This document shows positions 54,985 through 64,000 of a stretch of DNA of 64,000 bases, in pieces. The notes below the pieces were generated by a model. It was not told where the DNA came from. It saw only the letters and a program-made list of their open reading frames with translations, and ran no database searches. Numbering within the stretch: position 1 is the first letter of the stretch; each line of letters begins with the position of its first letter. The translations under genes and the position numbers were made by a program. This DNA comes from Limnanthes douglasii subsp. nivea (lineage: Eukaryota > Streptophyta > Magnoliopsida > Brassicales > Limnanthaceae): contig JAUPFV010000005.1 of NCBI GenBank assembly GCA_036936605.1, positions 55,262,742 through 55,326,741 on the forward strand, in the 5' to 3' direction.

Positions 54985-57048
54985 TATAACCTAAGATGTT
55001 CAATGTTCCATGGGTGCTTCAAAACCCTACTCTATTTATCTTGAAGTCTATATGTTCCTGGTTTGACCTCTTCACATACCACATATGGACTCTCCCAGTT
55101 CAGAGCCAGCTTTCCAAACTGCTCTTCTTTAATATGCGACTTTTCTTAAAACTTTGTCTCCCAATTGAAAATCTCTTCTTTTAACCTTGGATGCAAATCT
55201 GCTTCTCATTAAACCCTGATAGTGTGTTGTTCGTAAATATGCTTTGACTATTTCCTCTTCAATCAAATCCAACTGATTTCTAACTGCCATATCATTTTCC
55301 TGTTCGGAATAGTTTTGGATCCTAAAAGATGGTAAAGTAGCTTCTACGGGCGTGATTTCATCCATCCCATAAACAAGGGCAAAGGGGGATTCTTGTGTAG
55401 CAGTCCGGGGATTAGTTCGGTAAGCCCACAATACCTCTTGCATATAACTTGGCCACTTTCCTGCAGCACCTTCCAAATTCTTCTTTAATCTTGACAAAAT
55501 CGGTCGATTAGCAACTTCAACTTTCCCATTAGTCTGAAGGTGGAAAGGAGAAGACAAACAGAGTTGAATTCTTATGGAAGTATAAAATGTTTCCATGTAT
55601 TTATATCAAATTGTGGCCCATTATCTGTAGTGATCTTCCGGGGAACTCGAAACTACAACATTTGTTGGATAGAATAGATTTTATAACTACCTTAGAAGTG
55701 GCTCCACTAAGGGTGTTGCTTCTATCCACTTAGAGAAATAGTCAATTGCCACTATTATTGTTCGATATCCTCCGGATGACATAGGAAAAGGTCCAACCAA
55801 ATCCAAATCATGTCTATTAAAAGGTATGGGTTCGGATATAGAATCCATAGGAAATGCTGGCACATATATTTTATTTCCACATCTTTGGCAATGATCACAC
55901 CTCTTGACCATATCTCTGGCATCTTCCATTATCGTCGGCCAGTAGTACCTACTAACAAGATTCTTCTGGTTAAGGCCTTGTAGCCACAATGTGCAGAGCC
56001 TTCTCCATCGTGTAGTTCGGATAGAACATTTTGGGATTCTTTAAATCCTAAGTAACGCAAGAGGGGTCTGCTAAACGATTTCTTATAAAGAACTTCTCTT
56101 AATACCAGGAAACCATGAACCTTATATTTAATTTTATTAGACAGGGCTCTATCCAGAGGTAAAATTCCATTAGAAATAAATTGAAAAATATCATACCTCC
56201 AGTCTTTGGGTTGAATGACGAATAAATTCATACTTTCTTCGTCCCTTTTACTCTTTTCTTGGCTTGAATCTATTGATGGACACTATAGCATCAGAATTCA
56301 TGGGTAAGATTCAGAATAGGCTATGGTCACTAGAGAGTCAGTCACAGTATTCTCCAATTAGGGACATATTCGAGTTGGATATCTTTGAAGCTTGCAGCAA
56401 CTTCTCTTTGTATGAGAAAATATTTTATTAATTGTTCCTTATTTGCTTCTGACGTCCCCTGAGCATAATGAATAAGTAGTTGGGAGTCACTCATCAATCA
56501 GACTTTTTTCCCCCACATATAAGGGCTAGTGTAAGACTGGCAATAGTTGCTTCATATTCAGATTCATTGTTGGAAGCTCTGAAACCAAAACCTATAGCTT
56601 GATACATAGTATCACCATAAGGAGAAGTTAAACAAATTTCGGCCCCACATCCCATAGTACTAGATCCGCCATCAGTTCGGACTACTCTTTCTTTTTTAAA
56701 CTAGTTTTCTTGCACTTGCGTATGAGGCCTATCAGTATGAAACTCTACTAAGAAATCAGCCATTGATTGAGTCTTAACTGCAGTTCAGGGAGAAAAATCA
56801 ATATTATAATCACCCAGCTCAACTGACCACTTGGTCATCCTGCTGGATATATCAGTCTTTTTGGAGAACATTTCAAAGGAAAAGACGTTCGGACAACAAT
56901 CGAATGTGCTCAGAAGTACGGTCTCATTTTTCTGGCTGCTATCACCAATGTCAAGGCCAACTTTTCTAACTTTAAATATCTCTTTTCAGCCTCCAACATA
57001 CTTTTGCTAATATAATAAACCGGACAGGGGTAATTATCCACCTATCTT
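54985..57048 (-). pseudogene. E5 integrase and RNase H remnant, RT core absent
   Basis: On the minus strand the RNase H tail region (KRYLKLEKL.LTLVIAARKM near 56990-56920), the archaeal-type RNase H (about 56680-56400), the integrase (55989-55129: YYWPTIMEDARDMVKRC, DLVGPFPMSSGG, NGKVEVANRPILS, AYRTNPRTATQESP) and the C-terminal GPY-type end near 55000 follow each other with stops and shifts. At about 57048 the sequence passes directly from the protease to the end of the first RNase H, so about 1.4 kb including the YIDD region is missing relative to E1. Confidence 0.85.
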
Positions 57049-59181
57049 ACTAACACAACAAACAATACCTTTACTGTTTTCTTGAAAGGCCCTTTGCCCA
57101 ACAATACATCTTCTTCAAATTCTTCAATTACATCTCCCAAACTCCCAGTGAACCTCACAATAGTTATGTTCGAACGTTTGAATAACTGATGGATTTTCAT
57201 CTGTCTATAGGTATTCAAAAATAATATGTTTGTCGAACTGCCTGTATAAATCAGGATTCGACGTACATCATTTTCTCTTATTGATGCCCCTATCACCACG
57301 GCGTCTTCATAAGGTCCAACAATATCTCGTAGGTTATCTTCACCAAAAAATATGAAAGGAGGTGGAGTTTGGTATAGATATGTGGACATTCTCCCTTCTA
57401 GTTGCGTAGTCAAGCTATCGACATGCCTTTTTCTTGAACAACTTGAAGGTGCATTCATAGTATCTCCTCCGAGAATGGTTAAGGACTCAAAATATTTAAC
57501 CACATCGGAAACAACTGGAGTCTTGTCCATTATTACCCCCACCTGATTCCGACTTGGATCTGGATCAAGGTACTCAGAATCCACATCAAATCTTTTAATA
57601 ATCATCATTATATCCTCTTATATAGACGTTCCAAGAGCTACCGAATGGGTAGTTCAGGGCGTAGTAGACGGTGCATTATCTGGCCTGTTGCCCTCTTGTT
57701 TTTTAACATAAGCCCCCAGTTTACTCCTTTCAATGAGATTCTACACCTCTTGTTTCATTGATATATAATCATAGGTATCATGCCCAACATTGTTATGATA
57801 TTTACAGAAACTGGTACTCCGGGTCTCTCTAGGGGACTGTAGTGGGGTTGGCCTTCTAAAGTGTACATCATTTTTAGTTTTATCATATATCATGGCCACA
57901 CTTTCTTGTAATTCAGAAAACTATTCAGGTTGAACCCAAGGTCCTCTTTTACTTCTAACTTGCTGGTTCTGGTTTTGGTTAGATTGATTCTTCCTGGGCC
58001 GATGAGACCCCCGCCCAATTTCCTTTGATATGTAACCGGACTGGGTAGTTGTTTGAGGTGTTGATGTTGTAATGGTGGATCTGACCTGAGGAAGTACTCT
58101 GGATTTCTTAGTCTCTTCAACATTAATCTGTTTCCGGACTTGATTTAACAACCCTCTAAAGGTCATTGCCCTCTTCCGGGTAACTGAATCGGTTAAATTT
58201 CCCTGACTCAAACCTTGTCTTAAAGAGTCAATTACAACTTGTTCAAATCAATCGCCAGCTCATTCGTCGTATTTACAAACCTGTTGATATATTCTTTCAA
58301 TGACTCGTTCGGTTCTTGGGCAAAATGGATAATTGTATCTCCATTACCCTTAAGCTTCTTGCGTCCAACAAATTTCCTCCAGAAAGTAACCCAAAAAATA
58401 TAAAAAAATTTATAAATCCTGGGGGAGACTATTGTACCATTTAAGGGCACTTCCCTTGTAGGTTTGAGACAAAGCCTTATATAGCAGTTTGCCATCATCA
58501 TCAAAGTTCATCATGAAGTTTTTAAATTGCTCCAGATGATTCTCCGGATCTTTACTTCCATCATACTTTTCCATCTTGGATCTATTAAATATTTTAAGAA
58601 GATGTCCGGAAATTATTTTGAGGACAAAGGTGACTGCCTCCAATTTTGTCTACGATTAAACACAGTATCCTTATTTGGAGTAGCAAAAATACCGAGTTCA
58701 GATTAGAAAGCAAATGGATCAATCAGAAGATGGTCAATATGTTAATCAGCTGAACTCTTTATTTTTCCCTGATACTTCTTGAGCCTGTCATGCCTATCCC
58801 TTTTCTCAAATGCTTTTTGGTCAACCTTATTTTCTTCTTTAATCCTTCTTTATCACTGCTAGATGAGACTGACTCTTCAGGCTCCACATTATTAGATGAA
58901 CTGCTAGAAGATTCTGATGTGGAACTCTCCATTCGTTTGGATCGATGCGTTTTCTTGGAGCTGAGATGAGTCTTTAGGGACTGCTCATTTTCACCACGAT
59001 TATCAGTATGGTGGAGTCTTAACGCATCAGATTTTTCTTTAATTCCTTTTTCTGCTTGCTTCTGGGCCCCCAAAGCCTCAATTTCAGCCCTCAACTGATC
59101 ACACTCCTCAATAATGTACTCGTTAGTTTCTTTCACTTCTTCCACCTCTGGAAGTGGAGTATTATGTGCATTCGGATCCAT
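57042..59181 (-). pseudogene. E5 gag-protease remnant
   Basis: Starts MDPNAHNTPLPEVEEVKETN at 59181, the homologue of the E1 start. Gag domain pieces lie at 58643-58232 (MEKYDGSKDPENHLEQFKNF, ALKWYNSLPQ), a linker at 58211-57890, and the protease at 57608-57042 (GPYEDAVVIGASI; the active site reads IYTGSSTN instead of VDTGSSAN). Several shifts and stops. It is the best local guide to the undamaged N-terminal frame of E1. Confidence 0.87.
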
Positions 59182-59233
59182 CCGAACTGGGTTTTTTTAC
59201 TAGTTTTGAATTTGTAATTTAGGCACCGTCGTC

Positions 59234-59250
59234 TCCCACTGTGGTCTCCA
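59234..59250 (-). other. E5 primer binding site
   Basis: Minus-strand TGGAGACCACAGTGGGA, one base different from E1, three bases from the LTR. Confidence 0.72.
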
Positions 59251-59253
59251 ATT

Positions 59254-59591
59254 CGGTGAGGATAATTTGTGGTTAAAGGGTGTTTTGGGAAGTTTGTGAG
59301 TTGAATCTTATTTTTTTTGGTAGTGAGTAATGAGATAAAGAAGGTGTGTGCTTGTATTTAATGTTTTATAGAAAAAATCCAACTTATTAAATGAAGTTTG
59401 TTGGGGTATTTATACTATTTCTCTAACCCGTGGGCGTTATGGATCGGGTCCTGGATCCGGTTCATGTTAGCACACAGCTGAGTCACGTATTGTTTGTTCA
59501 GAATTTCTTTAGTTTGCGTTTTATCAGATATACCCGAACTTCCCCTCCGGTTTTCACATGATTATTCTTCCAAAAAGTTCTGATTCCATCA
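59254..59591 (-). repeat. E5 5' LTR
   Basis: 338 bp, starting CGGTGAGGATAATTTG (first base changed from T) and ending GATTCCATCA. Minus-strand TATAAATA at 59407-59414. Followed by the target duplication AAAAC. Confidence 0.9.
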
Positions 59592-59668
59592 AAAACTATG
59601 TTCGTATGAGGGTATATATCAAAAAAATGTTTGTATGAGGTGTTTTTAAATAGAGAAACTGAATCAAT

Positions 59669-59705
<37 letters not shown>

Positions 59706-59978
59706 GAGAAAGAGAAATAAATTGAACAAAAGAATAAATATAGCAATCATTGGCTTTTTTCCCTAAAAAGGGAATGTCCTTTATAGTATATGAGGTAGGT
59801 TATGAATTTACATATTTATCCTCTCATAGAGGATCGTGTCACCTTACTCTTTTACTATTTATAAACAATCTTGCTAGTTATTACATATGACCCCCTCAAC
59901 CCTTACGTTTGCTTTAGTTTAATCCTTGACATTTAATCACATCAATTTAAACATCACCATACTTATCTCCCCTTATTA
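59592..59978 (-). repeat. E6 5' LTR, outer part
   Basis: Minus-strand sequence matches the E2 LTR (GTATGGTGATG.., GTAATAACTAG, CCTTTTT, ACACCTCATACAAACAT) up to the E5 insertion point; the LTR resumes at 50961-50919. It includes an AG microsatellite (about 59670-59715), the counterpart of the CT run in E2. The outer end CCTTATTA has lost the canonical CA. Confidence 0.82.
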
Positions 59979-60059
59979 ATAAAGACAATTTCCAGATTAT
60001 TCTTCCTTACGAGTTTTTAGATGTATATTTTTTGGCATTCGTCCTCATGTTGAACGTAA

Positions 60060-62044
60060 AAAATTAGGTCTTAAAATAACTATATGTGTATTCTAGGTTA
60101 TGGTGCTACACAAAAAGGTTACTGCTGTTATGATCCCACCAGTCATAAGTTATATGTATTTCACCATGTCACATTTCTCGAGCATATCCCATTTTATTTG
60201 ATTCCGATAAAACCACATGATGTAACAAAGACATACCTTCAGACTATCGATCATTTTGAAACTGATAGTTATATATATATTTTAAAATTGATATTCCAGC
60301 TCATGAGACATCTACAACAGTTGATATTATTTCTGCTTCATCAATGCCTCAACCAGCTCATTTCTCTTGCTGAACAACAGATCCTCCACCTCTCATGAGA
60401 TCCACCTGTATAATTAAGTCGATTAAACTACCAGATTTTGCGTACTCTTCTTACTCAGCTTATTTTGCTTCTTTCATGGTAAACATACATGATTTTTATA
60501 AACCACATCCATTTAAAGGAGTTGTTTATGATCGTCGTTGGCAAAATGCTATAGTTGAAGAGCTTAATGCTCTATATCATACTCATACATGGGATATAAA
60601 TAAACCCACTTCCGATAAGCATATAATCGGTTCTCGTTGGGTTTTTAAAATTAAAATAAAGTTTGATGCGTCTGTTGAAAGATATAAGGCTCGTCTTGTA
60701 GAAAAAGGGTATTCACAAAAGTATGGTATGGATTATGATGAGATATTTTCCCCAGTGGCAAAAATGACAAAAGTTCGTACTCTTATTGCGGTTGCATCCG
60801 TTCGTCAGTGGAAGATCTTCCAACTAGATGTAAAAAATGCATTTTTGAATGGTGTTATCCATGAGGAGGTTTACATGACTCCTTCTATAGGCGTTGGTCA
60901 CCAACTAGGTGAATTTTTTCGACTTAGGAAATGTTTATATGGTCTCAAACAAGCTCATCGTGCTTGGTTTAAAAAATTATTTACGGTTATTACTTCACTT
61001 GGTTTATTTGCTAGTAATCATGATTCAGCATTGTTTATTAAATGTACACGGGCAAGATGGATTTTTTTTATACTTATATGTAGATGATATGATCATTACA
61101 TGTGATGATATTGATGGTATTGAGGCAATAAAACGTGATTTGGCTCAGCGTTTTGCGACGAAAGACTTGGGACTATTACGTTATTTTCTAGGTATTGAGG
61201 TGGCTCACTCTCTAAAAGGTTATATTCTATCTCACACAAAATATATATCTGATTTATTTGAGCGAGCGCGACTTTCTGATAACCAGACGGTAGATACCTC
61301 TCTTGAAATCAATGCTCGGTACTCTCTGACTTATGGTGTTCCTTTGTCAGATCCAACTTTATATCAAACTCTTGTAGGGAGCTTGGTTTATCTTATAACT
61401 ACTCAACCAGATATAGCTTAAGTTGTTCATGTGATTAGTCTGTTTGTTACCGCTCCTACATTCGTCCATTGGGGAGATGTTCTTCGAATATTGAGATATC
61501 TTCGTAGCATTCAGTTCCATAGCATTTGTTTCTTTCAACCTCTTCATTTGAACTGCGTGCCTATAGCGGTGATGATTGGGATAGTGATTCTCATGACCGA
61601 AAATCTACTACTGGTTTATGTATTTTCTTTGGAGATTCATTAATCTCATAGAAAAGCAGGAAACAAGATATTGTCTCTAGATCGTGTACTCAAGCTGAGT
61701 ATCGTGCTATGACACCATGACCACGTGTGAGATTGTTTGGTTACGATGGTTTCTTGCAGATATGGGGGTTAATGTTACTAAACCCATTTCCTTACATTGT
61801 GATAACAATAGTTTCATGCAGATAGCAAAAAATGATGGTTTTCATAAGAGGACGAAACACATTGAAATAGATTATCACTTCACTCGGCATCATCTTCAGA
61901 TCGACACATTCTCGCCTCCATATGATCCATCAGCATTTCAGGTTGCTGATATTTTCACGAAGACTCAATCAAAAGCGCGGTTTTATTTTCTTTGGGACAA
62001 ACTCTCAATACTTATTATTATTTCACTGTGAGTTTGAGAAAGGG
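60060..62044 (+). pseudogene. Ty1/copia pol fragment (integrase end, RT, RNase H)
   Basis: The order is an integrase C-terminal piece (GYGATQKGYCCYDPTSHKLY, HVTFLEHIPF), RT (60480-61420: IIGSRWVFKIK, DYDEIFSPVAKMT, QLDVKNAFLNG, CLYGLKQAHRAWF, then YVDDMIITC after a frameshift near 61065) and RNase H (61660-62000: TCEIVWLRWFLADMG, HCDNNSFMQIAKN, KRTKHIEIDYHF). A stop follows TTQPDIA at 61421. The RT-after-integrase order and the YVDD box define copia. Gag, protease and the 5' LTR are absent. It ends with the polypurine-like GAGTTTGAGAAAGGG at 62030-62044. Confidence 0.9.
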
Positions 62045-62390
62045 TGTTAAAGATATAAGACATAAGCCCGTTAACTCTTTATTTTATCTAAATATGGACA
62101 TATACTCTATGCTTATGCTTTCTAATAACAAAACTCTAACTACTATTATATTTTATTTTTCTTTCTTCTTTGTTAACCGGTAAAAAGCCGTTAATCTTTT
62201 TTAGACATCAGTTCCTTTTTACATCTTGGTCGTTTTTTTCCGAGTTAGAGAACATTAAATAAGTGAATTCTCTTATAATCTTGTTAAGGGACATCATCTC
62301 CTTACAAACAGATCATAGTTCTAGTTTTGTGAGTAGTTGTATGATTACCCTTTTCATTTTTATTCGATTCCTGCACATAGAAGGTCAGTA
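62045..62390 (+). repeat. Probable copia 3' LTR (right end not defined)
   Basis: TGTTAAAGATATAAGACAT starts directly after the polypurine tract, as copia 3' LTRs do. No 5' LTR is in the window for comparison, so the right end is only an estimate. The sequence from there to 62649 shows no gene. Confidence 0.5.
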
Positions 62391-62649
62391 ATGTAGATTT
62401 TCCTTATTTTGATTTCTTGATTTGATGTTTCTTTTGCCTTTAACTGGGTGAGGATATCGAATACAGATGGTCATTATAATCCATTAAGTTGCCAAAGAAA
62501 TTGAAGGAACCTTTGTTATTTTAAACATGATTTTTGTCCTCATCTGAACTGTTTACTGTCCTGTCTTTGCTTATTAGTTGTGAGAGAAAGTAGTGTTATG
62601 GGTCAGTTTTAAAGGACGTTATCTACTAGCTGTGAATTTGTAGACAATT

Positions 62650-62721
62650 GGGTCCATAGCTCAGTGGTAGAGCATTTGACTGCAGATCAAGAGGTCACCG
62701 GTTCGAACCCGGTTGGGCCCT
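62650..62721 (+). tRNA. tRNA-Cys (GCA)
   Basis: 72 bases fold into a full cloverleaf. Acceptor arm GGGTCCA pairs with TGGGCCC (one G-U), the D arm is in AGCTCAGTGGTAGAGC, the anticodon stem TTTGA/TCAAG encloses the anticodon GCA at 62682-62684, and the T arm ACCGGTTCGAACCCGGT contains the B box GGTTCGAACCC. The discriminator base is T. There is no intron and CCA is not encoded. A run of ten or more T starts at about 62728 as a Pol III terminator. Confidence 0.97.
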
Positions 62722-64000
62722 AATATGTTTTTTTTTTAATTTAGCTAAAGCTGTATTTCCAGCTAAACCTTCAGGTTGCTGATATATTGGACTAGTTTAA
62801 GTAAGTTATATTGCAGATTAAGTTCCAAGAAGCTGAAACATTATGTTGGCTTTTCAATGTATTGTTCCTGTGTTAGTACTTGTTCTTTTTGTTGAAAAGT
62901 GACCTGAATTTCTTATCATCGTTAATATCAAATCTGTCAATAGATATTGGTATTTTTTATAATAAAACTCAATGTCATAGTATACTCTATGCAAAGTTTA
63001 AAAAGGACAGAAATATTATAAGCCTAAACGATCTTCATCTATATAATTCGAAAGTTCTCCGCTATATGTTGAACTTTCCATCCAAGAAGGATTCTTATAG
63101 TTATAGCTACATATCCTCATCTATATAGTTTCTTTATAGTCTGCTGGTCCAAGATTCTGGCCGAATTAGAAACGTCATATTACGCATGTTCGATGGTAAA
63201 GGACCACCCAGTTATTTTGTAATTGTCCTTATAAACGAATATTGTTACATGAACACATACGGAGTCCTACGCAAAATAAATGGCTGGTATGTCTAAGTTT
63301 AGTCCAGATATTTGTGATTTCCTTCTGGTGTGACTATATCTAGTATTGTCTCTCTTTACATGTATAGTCACAAGCTAAAACTTTCTACTTTTTTTAGACG
63401 GATCAAACCCCAACATGTAACGCTAATATATGTTCACGGAATCAGGATCATAATGTAGGTCGATGTTTGCAGTGTAAAGTCTTTGAATTTTCGTGCATTC
63501 TGAAAAAACTTGTCACCATGTTTTCCATAGAGTTGTTATCTGTGCGGTTTAAGATTTAGGATCTGTTTAAGATTTAGGATCTGATTTTTGGAATCGATCC
63601 AGTTCCGATTCCGGTCCAATTCAGTTTTGGTTTGATCCGATTTTGATTTATGTACCACTTTATCAACCTGATTTTGATTTGTTTTGGTTTGGTCAGTTTA
63701 GGATCCGATTTATGTCTCGTTCGTGTTTCATCTTTAGAAAAAACTGAAAGTAAAATCCAATTTTAATTTAATTTTTAATTTTTTTATTAATTGATTCTTA
63801 GTAATACTAAGTTAGTATCTAGAACATCCCATCTCTTTATATTTTAGATAAATATGGAGAGGATTTTGCTATTTGATAATTTTAGATTATCACTTTTTAC
63901 AACAGATACGTTAATATTATGGTAGTTATTTTATTTGTTAGATAATATGAGAAAAAGAAAAAAAATTGTAAAGAGTGGATAACCGCCTAAGTAAATATAC
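62722..64000. other. AT-rich non-coding right end
   Basis: No gene can be supported. At about 63540-63730, repeated phrases such as AAGATTTAGGATCTG, TTTTGGTTTG and GATCCGATTT form a low-complexity block like the subterminal parts of some hAT MITEs; only one side is visible. A tandem 17-bp duplication (GTTTAAGATTTAGGATC) lies near 63546-63580. Confidence 0.45.

Larger units (their letters stand above)
50962..59591 (-). mobile_element. E5: E1-family Tat element, RT-deleted, inserted in the E6 LTR
   Basis: LTRs at 50962-51298 and 59254-59591 flank an antisense gene remnant, integrase, RNase H and protease-gag on the minus strand. The target duplication AAAAC is perfect (50957-50961 and 59592-59596). 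The two LTRs differ at roughly 30 of 337 positions, so it is much older than E1. Pol lacks the RT core. Confidence 0.93.

Noticed and set aside
59498..59746. Minus-strand ORF rich in Leu/Ser
   Set aside because: It is a translation of the AG/CT microsatellite in the E6 LTR.

Overview
The window is nuclear DNA of a flowering plant, most likely a eudicot. It is AT-rich and packed with transposable elements. It has short GT-AG introns, two recognisable plant host genes and one nuclear tRNA gene. No species can be named from the sequence.

Layout. 1-10166 is a nearly complete, recent Ty3/gypsy element of the Tat lineage (E1, minus strand). It carries an extra spliced gene running antisense to gag-pol. 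10537-11740 is a decayed endogenous pararetrovirus RT/RNase H fragment. 11741-20379 is AT-rich host DNA holding an intact six-exon EMC4 gene (15054-16400, minus), a tRNA-derived SINE-like sequence (about 17355) and a hAT-type MITE with a perfect 8-bp target duplication (18458-19207). 20380-30670 is an old Tat element (E2, plus strand) with LTRs and a 5-bp target duplication. It is followed by a decayed hAT transposase (30890-31945), a decayed LINE (32400-36320) and a MULE-type MITE with a perfect 9-bp target duplication (36471-36815). 37169-38302 is an intact plastid-type DnaJ zinc-finger gene.

From 37390 a 4.3-kb block that includes exons 2-3 of that gene, an OTU-protease remnant and a plant-mobile-domain (PMD) remnant is present twice (copy A 37390-41669, copy B 43177-47487). 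The copies are separated by a truncated Tat element (E3). 48211-60000 is a nest of elements: E4 (gag-protease only) sits inside E6, and E5 (50962-59591, lacking its RT core) sits in the 5' LTR of E6. 60060-62044 is a Ty1/copia pol fragment. 62650-62721 is tRNA-Cys(GCA). The rest, to 64000, is non-coding.

How the parts work together. E1, E3 and E5 form one LTR family, whose primer site resembles the 3' end of tRNA-Arg. E2, E4 and E6 form another, with a different primer site. The four elements long enough to show it (E1, E2, E3, E5) carry the same antisense gene with a Transposase_28-like domain. Its upstream region keeps a palindromic G-box, a TGACGTCA-like site in three of the four, and a TATA box. 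In E1 that gene is fully open across its intron, although gag-pol of the same copy is broken in three places. The Tat assignment also rests on the second, archaeal-type RNase H in pol and on a first RNase H that has lost its aspartate.
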